64,000 bases of DNA from Psychrobacter pygoscelis (GCF_004335015.1 NZ_RQRU01000006.1:107545-171544), one strand, 5' to 3'. Positions 8,340 to 18,341 are shown, counted from the first letter of the stretch. Notes: generated by a model from the letters alone, not told the origin. Numbers and translations: made by a program.

Positions 8340-9806
8340 ATGAAAGAGATATCTAATCAACAATTGATAAAATCGCAGTGCTTAGTGGGGCTAGAAGCTG
8401 ATGGCTGGATAGTCGCTACTGATAACGAGCTAATTGATGTTATCAACCCTTTTAATGGTGAAAAGGTCGGTCAAGTACCGAGTTTGAAGGCTGAGCAAGT
8501 CCGCCAGGCTGTGGAGACTGCACATGATGTGCAAGCGGAGTGGGCGCGTAAAACGGCAGACGCGCGCAGTCAGCTATTGACCAAATGGGCTGATTTAATC
8601 GATCAAAATAAAGAAGATTTAGCCATACTCATGACGGCAGAGCAAGGTAAGCCTCTAAAAGAATCTCGCGGGGAGATTGGGTATGCCAATAGCTTCATCC
8701 GCTGGTTCGCTGAGGAAGGCAAACGTGTCTATGGTGACACGATACCAGCGACCAATGAGGCGCAGCGTATCGTGGTTCTTAAGCAGCCCGTCGGTGTGTG
8801 TGCAGCGATTACGCCTTGGAACTTCCCCTCGGCGATGATTACGCGCAAAGTCGCACCTGCGCTAGCGGCTGGCTGTACGATGATTGTCAAGCCGGCGACT
8901 GAGACGCCACTATCAGCATTGGCATTAGGTGAATTAGCTATTCAGGCTGGTATCCCTAAAGGTGTCTTGCAAATAGTGACTGGTAAATCTTCAGTCGTAG
9001 GCGATTTCTTGACGCAAGATAAGCGTATTCACAAGCTATCATTCACTGGCTCTACCGAAGTTGGTAGAAAGCTAATGGCTCAGTGTGCTGATACCATCAA
9101 AAAGCTATCGCTAGAGTTAGGTGGTAACGCGCCATTTATCGTATTCGAAGATGCCAATCTAGAAAAAGCTGCCGAAGGCCTAATCGCTGCCAAATATAGA
9201 AACGCGGGTCAGACTTGTGTTTGTGCCAACCGTATCTATGTGCACGAGCGTATCAAGGATGATTTTTTAGCCATCTATCAACAAAAGGTAGAGGCACTCA
9301 GCGTCGGCGATGGTATGGACGAGGGTACTGACATCGGACCACTCATTAACCAATCGGCAGTCGATAAAGTGAGGGAGTTAATCAATGAGGCAGTCGATCA
9401 AGGCGCTAAGCTTATCACTGGTGGTGAGCGTAATGCAGCCTCTGACTTGACGTTGGACCCAGCTATATTAAGTGATGTCACTGATGATATGGCGATTGCT
9501 CAGGCTGAAATATTCGGTCCCGTCACCACGATATTCACGTTTAGTGAAGAGGCTGATGTCATCAAAAAGGCCAACGATACCATTTATGGTCTTGCTGCCT
9601 ATTTCTATACCCAAGATTTAGGCCGCTCTTGGCGTGTCAGTGAGGCGCTAGAGTATGGAATGGTGGGACAAAATACTGGCTTAATCTCCACTACAGTCGC
9701 ACCTTTTGGCGGCGTTAAGCAATCTGGCTTTGGCCGTGAAGGTTCTAAATATGGTATTGAAGAATATGTAACCACCAAATACTGGTGTCAAGATATTAGC
9801 GAATAA
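8340..9806 (+). CDS. gabD: Succinate-semialdehyde dehydrogenase
   Basis: A 488-residue aldehyde dehydrogenase with the GabD pattern: TAEQGKPLKESRGEI near residue 100, ITPWNFPSAMITRK near 155, FTGSTEVGRKLM near 230, LELGGNAPFIVFEDA near 260 and the catalytic cysteine in GQTCVCANR (about residue 293, with a second cysteine two residues on that is redox-sensitive in E. coli GabD). It converts succinate semialdehyde to succinate, the last step of GABA use. An AGAGGATG ribosome site precedes the ATG. gabT follows after about 100 bases, so the two are likely co-transcribed with the upstream island. Confidence 0.92.
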   Translation: MKEISNQQLIKSQCLVGLEADGWIVATDNELIDVINPFNGEKVGQVPSLKAEQVRQAVETAHDVQAEWARKTADARSQLLTKWADLIDQNKEDLAILMTAEQGKPLKESRGEIGYANSFIRWFAEEGKRVYGDTIPATNEAQRIVVLKQPVGVCAAITPWNFPSAMITRKVAPALAAGCTMIVKPATETPLSALALGELAIQAGIPKGVLQIVTGKSSVVGDFLTQDKRIHKLSFTGSTEVGRKLMAQCADTIKKLSLELGGNAPFIVFEDANLEKAAEGLIAAKYRNAGQTCVCANRIYVHERIKDDFLAIYQQKVEALSVGDGMDEGTDIGPLINQSAVDKVRELINEAVDQGAKLITGGERNAASDLTLDPAILSDVTDDMAIAQAEIFGPVTTIFTFSEEADVIKKANDTIYGLAAYFYTQDLGRSWRVSEALEYGMVGQNTGLISTTVAPFGGVKQSGFGREGSKYGIEEYVTTKYWCQDISE

Positions 9807-9903
9807 GAATGATATTTGCCCAATTAAAAGCAAATAACTTTGTTATATCTCCCTTTAATCTCAACTTTCATGTCGTTATAGACAATATACTAAGGATAGA
9901 ATA

Positions 9904-11163
9904 ATGACCAACTTAACCAACCAGTCTTTACTAGAGCGCCGTAATGCAGTGTTACCAAATGGCCTTGGTGTCGCTTTTCCAATCTTTGCAGAGCGTGCCA
10001 AGAACGCTGAGCTTTGGGATGTAGAGGGCAACCGCTATATTGACTTTGTTGCTGGTATTTCAGTATTAAACACCGGTCACACCCATCCAAAAATTACCCA
10101 GCGCGTTCAGGAGCAGTTAGAGAAGTTCTCACATACCGCTGCGCAGATTATCAGCTATGACAGCTATGTAACCCTAGCTGAGAAGCTCTGTGAAAAAGCG
10201 CCCATTACTGGCGATAAAAAAGCATTCTTTTTGACCACGGGTGCTGAAGCCGTCGAAAATGCTATCAAGATTGCGCGTGCCAAAACAAATCGTCACGGCG
10301 TGATTTCATTTGTCGGTGGCTGGCATGGCCGTACCATGATGTGTATGGGGCTAACCGGTAAGGTGGTGCCATATAAGAATAACTTCGGTCCTATGCCAGC
10401 TTCTATCTATCACGCGCTATTCCCAGCGCCGGAGCTTGGGGTGACAGAAGCCGAAGCACTTAGAAGTATTGAGATGATCTTCCAAGCCGACATTCATCCA
10501 AGCGATGTGGCGGCGATGATTATTGAGCCTGTCCAAGGTGAAGGGGGGTTTCATCAAGTGACGCCAAGCTTTGCACAAGCCTTGCGTAAGATCTGTGATG
10601 AGCATGGCATCGTATTAATTCTAGATGAAGTTCAATCTGGATTCGCCAGAACGGGTACGCTATTTGCTACAGAGCAATTAGGAATAGAGCCTGATCTGCT
10701 CACTAGTGCCAAAAGCTTAGCAGGCGGTTATCCTATCTCTGCGCTTATAGGGCGCGCTGATATTATGGACGCTGCACAGAAAGGCGGCCTTGGTGGTACA
10801 TACTCTGGCAGTCCTTTAGGCTGCGTGGCAGCATTGGCAGTGATGGAAGTCATAGAAGAAGAAAACTTACTGGCGCGTAGTAACGCTATCGGTGAGCGTA
10901 TGGCGACATTCTTAGCCGATTTAAACAATACTAAGATTGCGCACATTCGTCACATGGGAGCGATGCTTGCCTTTGATCTCGTCGATGCAGACGGCAATCC
11001 AGATCCTCAAGCAGCAGCAGACCTAAAGGCCAAAGCTTTTGAGAAAGGACTGCTTCTTGCTTCTTGTGGTATGTTTGGTAATGCTATCCGTATTATGGTG
11101 CCGATAACTGTTGAAGATGAGATTCTAGAAGAAGGCATGCAGATTATTGCCGATAGCCTCTAA
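9904..11163 (+). CDS. gabT: 4-aminobutyrate aminotransferase
   Basis: A 419-residue class III PLP-dependent aminotransferase. Visible features are the phosphate-binding TTGAEAVENAIK near residue 117, IEPVQGEGGFH near 207, the aspartate of LILDEVQSGFARTG near 240, and the PLP-binding lysine in SAKSLAGGYP (K270). It transfers the amino group of GABA to 2-oxoglutarate, giving succinate semialdehyde for GabD. An AAGGATAGAATA ribosome region precedes the ATG. It is the last gene of the island, and a clear intrinsic terminator lies 35 bases after its stop. Confidence 0.92.
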   Translation: MTNLTNQSLLERRNAVLPNGLGVAFPIFAERAKNAELWDVEGNRYIDFVAGISVLNTGHTHPKITQRVQEQLEKFSHTAAQIISYDSYVTLAEKLCEKAPITGDKKAFFLTTGAEAVENAIKIARAKTNRHGVISFVGGWHGRTMMCMGLTGKVVPYKNNFGPMPASIYHALFPAPELGVTEAEALRSIEMIFQADIHPSDVAAMIIEPVQGEGGFHQVTPSFAQALRKICDEHGIVLILDEVQSGFARTGTLFATEQLGIEPDLLTSAKSLAGGYPISALIGRADIMDAAQKGGLGGTYSGSPLGCVAALAVMEVIEEENLLARSNAIGERMATFLADLNNTKIAHIRHMGAMLAFDLVDADGNPDPQAAADLKAKAFEKGLLLASCGMFGNAIRIMVPITVEDEILEEGMQIIADSL

Positions 11164-11197
11164 ATGCGCTAATCAATAAGCACATTACCTTAAAATT

Positions 11198-11235
11198 AAG
11201 CTGAGGGTGGTCAATGACTGCCTTCAGCTTTTTTA
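11198..11235 (+). terminator. Rho-independent terminator after gabT
   Basis: A 10-base-pair stem (AAGCTGAGGG with CCTTCAGCTT, one G-T pair) with a 13-base loop is followed directly by a run of T. It marks the 3' end of the guanidino/GABA operon and separates it from the capsule locus. Confidence 0.88.
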
Positions 11236-11752
11236 TGGTAACTCAGTAAATTTTAACCCCCATTGCGGCACAGTTTACACACCTTAGCTGACGCCTCATT
11301 AATGATCCTAGTCACAAGCTGCATACTTACCTAATTTAGGCTTAATACTAGTGCAGAAGAGGTACACATAATAGGTTGGCTATCAATATACTTAGTTCAA
11401 CGATAATAAAAATAATTCGATATAAAAATTTTAAGACTATAAAAATTATTTAGTGAAGTTGAATAAAAAAGTAATAATTTCATATATAAAACCAAACAAA
11501 AATTTTTAAAATCATAATCTTGTTCTCCTCCTAGTATCCTATCAAGTCACAGAAATTTAAAAAATAATGACTATTTATTCGATAATTGTTCATAACAAAA
11601 ATCTAGTCAAATGTTTATTAAATATGATATAGTCTTGTTGTCTTTTAATACAAATGTCATTTTTCAGTATTACTCTTGTTGTTATTATATATAAAATAAA
11701 CTTATGTCTGCTTGTATTGTGACGTTAGATAGCTTGATTATGGACGTAAATC
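11236..11752. promoter_or_regulatory. AT-rich non-coding region upstream of wza (capsule promoter region)
   Basis: About 517 bases with no credible gene. The sequence becomes very AT-rich from about 11395 to 11700, as expected for a promoter region driving a long polysaccharide operon, and holds a TATGATATAGT stretch near 11625 that could be an extended -10 box. I found no JUMPstart/ops element and no convincing -35 partner, so exact promoter positions are not claimed. Confidence 0.4.
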
Positions 11753-12883
11753 ATGGACTTAAATAATTTATTAATAAAAAATAGTCGAGAATTAATACTT
11801 GGTAACTTACTTATTATCATGATGAGCATAATTTCTGGCTGTACCATTAGTTCTGGACTTAAATCTGGGGATTTACCACCGACAGGCGCTTTTGTCGCTG
11901 ATAATGGTATGCAGTTCATCGTTAAGCCTTTAAGTTTAGCAACGCTCCCAACTGCGGCTAAATTTACAGCGAGCAAAATAAATGATCAGGGTTTAAGGAA
12001 GTTGGTAAGCGCCACTACTCAAGCTGATTATCGTATAACTTCTAGTGACATCTTAAGTATTGTTCTCGTCGGTTATCCAGAGATTACCCCTCCTGCCAGT
12101 AGTAACTCCTCCAATCCTTATGCATCAGGCTTTGTTGTTGATCAACAAGGCTATATTCAGTTCCCTCTAATAGGCCGGATCCAGGCACAGGGATTGAGCG
12201 TACCGGAGTTTGCCGAAAAGCTGCGCTCAAAGCTGCAAAAGTACCTTAAGTACCCAGACCCACAAGTAAAGATTATTAATTATCGTGGTAAGAAGTTCTT
12301 CATTGATGGCGAAGTGCGTCAGCCTGGGGAGTTTAATATCAATGATGCGCCGGTTACGCTTTTTGGGGCGATTTCTATGGCCGGCGGGGTCAATACTACT
12401 GGTGATTCAAATGGTATAGAGCTGATTCGAGAGGGTCAGCGTTATCAGATCGGGTTACGCGCTTTGCAAAAGATGGGCATCTCAGCCAACCAAATTCATT
12501 TGCAAGATGGCGACTCAGTGCATGTCAACAGACAGGACCGCAATAAGGTTTATGTGTTAGGGGAGTTTGGTGTTGTTGAGCCGCTTGAGATTCCTGAACA
12601 AGGTTTAAGCTTGGCCCATGTGCTGGGTGAATCTAGGGGGTTGAATGCTAACACAGCAGACGCTGCCAAGATTTATGTGGTGCGTGACCATCCTAGTAGC
12701 GCTTATACCGATATCTATTATGTCGATATGCAGACGGTGACTAACTTTGCTCTGGCTAATCGCTTTGAGATGCAGGCCAATGATATCGTCTATGTAGATC
12801 CAACGGGTCTAGTGCGGTGGTCAAGATTCATCAGATCTATCTTACCTTCAGCTTCTACTGTCAATATGTTATCAGGGCTATAA
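11753..12883 (+). CDS. wza: Polysaccharide export outer-membrane lipoprotein
   Basis: The 376-residue protein has an N-terminal hydrophobic segment ending in a lipobox-like SIISGC (Cys about residue 29), so it should be an outer-membrane lipoprotein. It then has the export domain (DYRITSSDILSIVLVGYPE), FVVDQQGYIQFPLIG, and SLBB-type repeats (FFIDGEVRQPGEF; KVYVLGEFGVVEPLEI). Wza forms the octameric channel through which group 1-type capsule or exopolysaccharide leaves the cell, coupled to Wzc. It heads a wza-wzb-wzc set. The ribosome site is poor; an internal ATG pair near 11819 would shorten the signal peptide, so the start is uncertain. Confidence 0.9.
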   Translation: MDLNNLLIKNSRELILGNLLIIMMSIISGCTISSGLKSGDLPPTGAFVADNGMQFIVKPLSLATLPTAAKFTASKINDQGLRKLVSATTQADYRITSSDILSIVLVGYPEITPPASSNSSNPYASGFVVDQQGYIQFPLIGRIQAQGLSVPEFAEKLRSKLQKYLKYPDPQVKIINYRGKKFFIDGEVRQPGEFNINDAPVTLFGAISMAGGVNTTGDSNGIELIREGQRYQIGLRALQKMGISANQIHLQDGDSVHVNRQDRNKVYVLGEFGVVEPLEIPEQGLSLAHVLGESRGLNANTADAAKIYVVRDHPSSAYTDIYYVDMQTVTNFALANRFEMQANDIVYVDPTGLVRWSRFIRSILPSASTVNMLSGL

Positions 12884-12897
12884 AGGGCGGTCACAGC

Positions 12898-13332
12898 ATG
12901 GAGGTTAACAATATATTAGTGGTCTGTACTGGCAATATTTGTCGAAGTCCAATGGCAAAAGCTTTACTGCAAATTTGTTATCCACAAAAGCGTATCGACT
13001 CAGCAGGTCTGGCGGCAGTAGTGGGTCACCCTATTCAGTCAGAAGCAGTAGAGGTGATGACGGCAGCTCAGATTGATATTGATCGCCATTGTGCCAAACA
13101 GATCACCAAGGATATGGCAGTAGCAGCAGATTTAATCCTGACGATGACCAGTAAACAAACCAAGTGGATCGAATCTAAGTGGCCTTATTGCCGCGGGAAG
13201 ACATTTAGACTAGGGCATTGGAATAATAAAGACATTAACGACCCATATGGACATAACCTCGCTGCCTTCAAGACAGCCTATCAGGACATCGCAGATAGCT
13301 TGGGTTATTGGCAGAATAAATTAGCAGACTAG
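12898..13332 (+). CDS. wzb: Low-molecular-weight protein-tyrosine phosphatase
   Basis: A 144-residue cytoplasmic phosphatase with the signature loop CTGNICRS (C10 nucleophile, R16) and the general-acid aspartate in NDPYG near the C-terminus, the usual LMW-PTP layout. It should dephosphorylate the tyrosine-rich tail of the neighbouring Wzc and so control chain export or length. The ATG at 12898 follows AAAGGGCGG and starts 15 bases after the wza stop. The frame is open further upstream into wza, but that extension (from 12817) has no phosphatase sequence, so it is rejected. Confidence 0.92.
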   Translation: MEVNNILVVCTGNICRSPMAKALLQICYPQKRIDSAGLAAVVGHPIQSEAVEVMTAAQIDIDRHCAKQITKDMAVAADLILTMTSKQTKWIESKWPYCRGKTFRLGHWNNKDINDPYGHNLAAFKTAYQDIADSLGYWQNKLAD

Positions 13333-13341
13333 TGATTCATT

Positions 13342-15573
13342 ATGAGTATAAATTCACCGAAGTTACCAAAAGCGACGCCCAAACAAGAAAAAGATGAGAT
13401 TGACTTACTTGCTTTATTTTGGGTAATGCTGCGCGGCTGGAAGATTATTCTGGCCTTTGCTATTGCTGGTTTATTGTTAGGCGTGCTTTATGGGCGTTAT
13501 GTTAACCCTGTCTACAAAGCTGATGCGCTGGTACAAATAGATGAAAAATCTATCGGCCTGTCAGCCCTTGGCTCTAATATCTCAGAGCTGGTCGCGCCAG
13601 AGGTTAGCCTAGCCGAGACTGAGCGTGAGTTAATTCAGTCAAGGATGGTATTAGAGCCTGTGGTAGACCAGCTACACCTAGATACTAGGCTAGCTGATCC
13701 ACTAGTGAACACTTTGGATAGATTGAGCCAAACCAAAATAGCGACCACGATTCATAGTACGGATGGCGTGGCTTTAGATACCGAAGATGGCCAAGTCGAA
13801 ATCAGCGAATTTGAAGTGCCTCAAGCTTACTTGAATAAGTCTTTTACATTGACCGCCACTAAATCAGGCTTTGATCTCAGTGATGGTATCAATCACTTTG
13901 TGGGTCAAGTGGGAGAAGCGTCAAGCTTTAAGACGACAGCAGGGGATATCAGTATTACCGTAGCTGCACTACCAGTCGGCGATCATCCTGTGGGCTTAAC
14001 CAAACTTTCACTGCAAACGGCTACTGACGCTCTAAATAATGCTCTAACAGTGACAGAGCAAGGCCAACAGACTGGCATCATTCAACTGTCTTTAACGGGT
14101 AGTAATCAGGAACAGGTCAGCCGAATCTTAGAGCAGGTTGTGGTGTCCTATGTTAACCAAAATCAAGCTCGTGGCTCTGAGCAGACTACCACCACTATAG
14201 GGTTTATGGAGTCGCAGATACCCAACTTGAGGCAAAAGCTTGAAACATCAGAAGCAGCGTTTAATAAATTCCGTGAGACTTACGGCACTATTGATGTCAG
14301 TCAAGAGGCAGAGTTGCTGCTCACTGAGAGCTATCAGATAGATGCTCAGCTTAATCAGCTCAATCTTCAACGAGCTGAATTGAGTACTTATTATACCGAT
14401 GAGCATCCACTCGTGACGCAAATAAATGATCAATTAAAAGTGCTGCTTAATAGGAAGCAAGAGATTAATGAGACCATCGCTCGTTTGCCTGAGATTCAAA
14501 GGGAGTTTTTGCAGCTGTCAGAAGATATGGAGATTAATCGAGAGATATATCTAACCATGCTTAAAAACTACGAACAGCTCAAAATTGTAAAGGCGGGTGA
14601 AATTGGGTATGTGCGAGTTATTGATTTACCTATCAGCTCTTTTAGACCCATTGCACCAAAGAAATTACGGATTTGGATTTTGGCCTTAATATTAGGTGCT
14701 ATGCTGGGTTCCACGCTGGTATTACTAAGAAGTTTATTACGCAATACGGTTAAAGATCCAGAGCGATTAGAAACGAAGTCTGGTGTGCCAGTTATTGCTA
14801 CTATTCCCAGTTCTAAGGCTGTGCGCCGATTGGGTAAAAGTAAACGTACCCCTAATCGATTGCTAGCACGTGTAGATAACGAGAGCCTAAGCTACGAAGC
14901 AATTAAAAGTCTAAGAACATTTTTGCTGTTCGGCATGGTGCCTAGTATTAAGTCTTTTGCTAAGGGCAAAGTAATCCTTCTTACTGGTGAGAGTCCTAAA
15001 GTCGGAAAGTCATTTATCACAGCTAATTTGGCCGAAGTATTCGCTCAGTTAGATAAAAAAATCTTGGTAATAGATGGCGATATAAGACTGGGGCAACTGC
15101 ATAAGATATTTTCTATCGATCATGATAGTGGTCTTACTGAGTATCTGACTAGTCATCAAGGCACTCAATCCCAGCCAAAACCTCATTTAGATACAGAGCT
15201 TACCCATTTTATTCACCCTACGTGTATTCAAAATATCGATTTAATGCCTCGTGGAGGGCCGTCAAACAACCCTGCCTCTCTACTAGCTAGTGAAGGTTTC
15301 AAGAACTTGATAAAACAAGTGATCCAACACTACGACTATGTTTTTATTGATTCAGCGCCAGTATTAGCAGCTTCTGACGCGCTTATTATTTCCCAATACG
15401 CTGATAAGGTGTTGCTGGTGACGCGCTACGACCAGTCTATTGAAGGTCAGCTCGTCTATGCCATAAAGCAGATGCACAAGGCCAATGTAGAAGTCGATGG
15501 CATCGTCCTAAATGATATGAATCAAAGTGTGATGAATAGGTATAGCTGTCACTATAACTATGCCTATGGTTAG
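13342..15573 (+). CDS. wzc: Polysaccharide co-polymerase with bacterial tyrosine kinase domain
   Basis: A 743-residue inner-membrane protein. Residues about 15-60 hold a cytoplasmic start and first membrane helix (IILAFAIAGLLLGVLYG); a long periplasmic Wzz-like region with coiled-coil follows; the second helix is near 445-465 (LRIWILALILGAMLGSTL). The C-terminal BY-kinase domain has Walker A GESPKVGKS (near 550), Walker A' ILVIDGDIR (near 573) and Walker B YVFIDSAP. The tail NRYSCHYNYAYG is a tyrosine cluster, the autophosphorylation site that Wzb acts on. It controls polymer length and export with Wza. It starts 9 bases after wzb. Confidence 0.93.
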   Translation: MSINSPKLPKATPKQEKDEIDLLALFWVMLRGWKIILAFAIAGLLLGVLYGRYVNPVYKADALVQIDEKSIGLSALGSNISELVAPEVSLAETERELIQSRMVLEPVVDQLHLDTRLADPLVNTLDRLSQTKIATTIHSTDGVALDTEDGQVEISEFEVPQAYLNKSFTLTATKSGFDLSDGINHFVGQVGEASSFKTTAGDISITVAALPVGDHPVGLTKLSLQTATDALNNALTVTEQGQQTGIIQLSLTGSNQEQVSRILEQVVVSYVNQNQARGSEQTTTTIGFMESQIPNLRQKLETSEAAFNKFRETYGTIDVSQEAELLLTESYQIDAQLNQLNLQRAELSTYYTDEHPLVTQINDQLKVLLNRKQEINETIARLPEIQREFLQLSEDMEINREIYLTMLKNYEQLKIVKAGEIGYVRVIDLPISSFRPIAPKKLRIWILALILGAMLGSTLVLLRSLLRNTVKDPERLETKSGVPVIATIPSSKAVRRLGKSKRTPNRLLARVDNESLSYEAIKSLRTFLLFGMVPSIKSFAKGKVILLTGESPKVGKSFITANLAEVFAQLDKKILVIDGDIRLGQLHKIFSIDHDSGLTEYLTSHQGTQSQPKPHLDTELTHFIHPTCIQNIDLMPRGGPSNNPASLLASEGFKNLIKQVIQHYDYVFIDSAPVLAASDALIISQYADKVLLVTRYDQSIEGQLVYAIKQMHKANVEVDGIVLNDMNQSVMNRYSCHYNYAYG

Positions 15574-15636
15574 ACGATAACAGTAATTAAGTAATAGTCC
15601 TATTAGCCAACACTTATAAAATAAGCAGTCAATGTT

Positions 15637-17628
15637 ATGACCATCAGTGTAGAAAGTAACAACAATACGCAGCGACCCCTGAGTGACAACTGTTATGTCT
15701 CAGACGAGCAAGTGCCTATGACGGTGTCATATCGTTTGGCAAAGTGGTTACTTGGGTTACCGCGTCAAATCAAACAGGTCATCTTACTCATAGTTGACTA
15801 TGTGATTTCTATATTTTGTCTGTTCTGTGCTTTGTCATTACGTTACGGCACTATTGATAATCATGTTAGTCCGGTTGTGTTGGCTCTTTATGCTGTCGTC
15901 CCAGTTATAGGACTATACGCCATCGGTTTCTACAAAGGCGTAGCACGAATTTTTTATGATGGTGAGATGCACCATGTTTTACAGTTATTCGTACTTTTGG
16001 TCTTCGTGTTTGCAATCACGCATTACTTACACTGGACCAGTTATCTTCCCCGTTCAGTTCCGCTACTTTATCTATTTTTATTATTTATTTGTCTTTGGAA
16101 TAGTCGTCTCACCCTGCGAGAGTTATTGGCTCGTTGGGAGGGCAAGCATGAGGCGCGTGGTAACAGCGATATTATTTATGAGAATGTGATCATCTACGGA
16201 GCTGGCAAGGCAGGGAAGGCTTTATTTGAAGAGCTAAGACACAGCAGTCGTTATCAAGTTATTGCTTTTGTCGATGAGGATTCAAGGTTAACGGGCGCTC
16301 ATATCTTAGGTAAAAAAATATACGCTGCCGCTAATTTGATAAACCTAGTTACGAAGTTTGACATCTCACAAGTATTTCTAGCGATGCCGACGATTAGCCA
16401 AGCGCATCGACGTAAGATTATTGACAGTCTTTCTAGTGTCTCAGTAAAGATCAAGCAGCTACCCAGTATGGAAGATATAGCGGATGGCAAGGTCACGGTA
16501 AGTACCCTTCGCGAAGTAGATATATTGGATGTTTTAGATCGGCAGACTGTAGCGCCAGTTGATGAGCTTTTGCATCAAGATATCAAAGGTAAGGGGGTAT
16601 TAGTTACCGGTGCTGGTGGCTCTATTGGTAGTGAGCTATGTCGACAAATAATTAAAAACCAACCACGCTGTTTAGTACTGTTTGAGCTATCTGAGTATGC
16701 CTTATATGCGGTTCATCAAGAGCTAAAATCCCAGCAGGCAGCGCTACCAGAAGCAGATCAAATAGAGATTATCGCTCTTATCGGTAATGTGATTAATGAG
16801 GGTAGGCTGCGAACCGTATTTAAGCAATATCAGATTCAGACGGTCTATCACGCCGCGGCTTACAAACATGTGCCAATAGTAGAGCACAACCCATTTGAGG
16901 GAGTAATCAATAATTCCAAAGGAACTTATCACTGCGTCCGAGCGGCAGTTGATGCTGAGGTAGAGACTTTTGTACTGATCTCTACAGATAAGGCGGTTCG
17001 GCCGACCAATATTATGGGAGCGTCTAAGCGTTTGGCGGAGCTGGTCTGTCAAGGCATGAGTCAGTCAGATATCTCTACTCGCATCAGCATGGTTCGGTTT
17101 GGCAATGTCTTAGGATCTTCAGGCTCTGTGGTCCCTCTTTTTACTAAACAGATTGAGTGTGGTGGCCCTATTACGGTGACCCATCCTGAGGTTACTCGCT
17201 ATTTTATGACGATTCCTGAAGCTGCTAACTTGGTTATTCAAGCAGGGGCTATGGCTCATGGTGGTGAGGTGTTTGTCCTAGATATGGGAAGCCCAGTCAA
17301 GATTGTAGATTTAGCTCGAAGAATGGTGCTCTTAAGTGGCTGTGAGCCAAAAGACAATGCTCATCCAAATGGCGATATTGAGATTATCTTTACGGGACTG
17401 CGACCCGGTGAGAAGCTCTACGAAGAGCTCATTATCGGGGAGAGCAATATCGAGTCCACACGTCACCCACTAATTATGCAAGCTGTAGAAGATTGCTTTC
17501 CGTTAGCCGATATTGAAGCGATATTGGCTGAGCTTACCGAAAAAGCTCAGCAAGAGGATGTTATTTGGTTAAAACGTCAGTTCAGATACTTTGTCAGTGG
17601 CTATCAGGAATGTGTGACTCCAGCGTGA
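15637..17628 (+). CDS. pglF: Membrane UDP-GlcNAc 4,6-dehydratase (PglF/WbpM/CapD family)
   Basis: A 663-residue protein with four membrane helices (about residues 38-160), a first Rossmann domain (IYGAGKAGKALFEEL near 190) and a second catalytic NAD domain (VTGAGGSIGSEL near 325). The active site shows STDKAVRPTNIMGASKR, in which methionine replaces the usual SDR tyrosine, the hallmark of this family. It converts UDP-GlcNAc to the 4-keto-6-deoxy sugar. With pglE, pglD and pglC in the same locus, the product is probably a UDP-2,4-diacylamino-2,4,6-trideoxyhexose (bacillosamine type). No strong ribosome site is seen before the ATG. Confidence 0.92.
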   Translation: MTISVESNNNTQRPLSDNCYVSDEQVPMTVSYRLAKWLLGLPRQIKQVILLIVDYVISIFCLFCALSLRYGTIDNHVSPVVLALYAVVPVIGLYAIGFYKGVARIFYDGEMHHVLQLFVLLVFVFAITHYLHWTSYLPRSVPLLYLFLLFICLWNSRLTLRELLARWEGKHEARGNSDIIYENVIIYGAGKAGKALFEELRHSSRYQVIAFVDEDSRLTGAHILGKKIYAAANLINLVTKFDISQVFLAMPTISQAHRRKIIDSLSSVSVKIKQLPSMEDIADGKVTVSTLREVDILDVLDRQTVAPVDELLHQDIKGKGVLVTGAGGSIGSELCRQIIKNQPRCLVLFELSEYALYAVHQELKSQQAALPEADQIEIIALIGNVINEGRLRTVFKQYQIQTVYHAAAYKHVPIVEHNPFEGVINNSKGTYHCVRAAVDAEVETFVLISTDKAVRPTNIMGASKRLAELVCQGMSQSDISTRISMVRFGNVLGSSGSVVPLFTKQIECGGPITVTHPEVTRYFMTIPEAANLVIQAGAMAHGGEVFVLDMGSPVKIVDLARRMVLLSGCEPKDNAHPNGDIEIIFTGLRPGEKLYEELIIGESNIESTRHPLIMQAVEDCFPLADIEAILAELTEKAQQEDVIWLKRQFRYFVSGYQECVTPA

Positions 17629-17689
17629 TAACGAACTTATATATCAGCTAACAAAGCATCATTTAATAAAATGAAGGAAAAATTACACA

Positions 17690-18161
17690 TGGTATCAACT
17701 TTAAAGCATGGGCTACAGACAAACCTAAGGGTAGGGCCATGTCATCACAATACAAAAATTATGATTGTATCAATCTCATGTTAGAAGAATTAACAGTTGA
17801 TTGTGAGTTTTTGCTATTTGAGGAAGGTGGGTTAACAAATAGCTTAAAAAATAGATAACCACGTTGACTTTAAATTTTTTAGTGCAGGTTAACTGTCAGG
17901 ATTTATTTCACTTTATTGTAATGATAAAAATAAAGAGAGGTCTGTTAAAACGATGGTGGCAGCAAATGAAAATTTTTGAAGAAAAGGTGTTGCGAAAGAT
18001 TTATTAACTAAATTTTAGCCTGCTTCAAAAGCAAAGGTTGTTTAAGAAGGCAATTTGGCTATCAGAAATATAACACTAAAGCGATCGGCTTATATAAGGC
18101 ATTTGGTTTTAGAGAAAGCCATAGTAATAACGCTCGTATTTTCATGGCAAAGACTATTTGA
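17690..18161 (+). pseudogene. Decayed GNAT N-acetyltransferase gene
   Basis: The 0.7 kb between pglF and tviB holds broken coding sequence. From 17953 one frame reads MVAANENF, stop, RKGVAKDLLTKF, stop, resembling the acetyl-CoA-binding R/Q-x-x-G-x-A/G motif. After a frame change the end reads NTKAIGLYKAFGFRES and on to FMAKTI with a stop at 18159-18161, the classic GNAT C-terminus. At least three in-frame stops and one frameshift are present, so it is not functional. The 5' boundary near 17690 is approximate. It lies inside the capsule operon, so it may be the relic of a lost sugar acyltransferase or of an unrelated acquired gene. Confidence 0.75.
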
Positions 18162-18341
18162 TAATTAGTTGTGATTTTTAAAAACAAAAAGTCAATATTA
18201 ATAAAAATTTTAGAGTAATTAAAGATTTATGGCACCTTTATGGTGAAAAAGTATTGCTGCTTAGTAAAGTCGTTAGTGATGCTTAGCACTATAAAAAGGA
18301 TTTATTACGAAGGTTGTTTAAGAGGTTATTTGAGGGACATT

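Noticed and set aside
11236..11752. JUMPstart/ops element before the capsule operon
   Set aside because: No GGCGGTAG core or surrounding conserved sequence was found in the leader.
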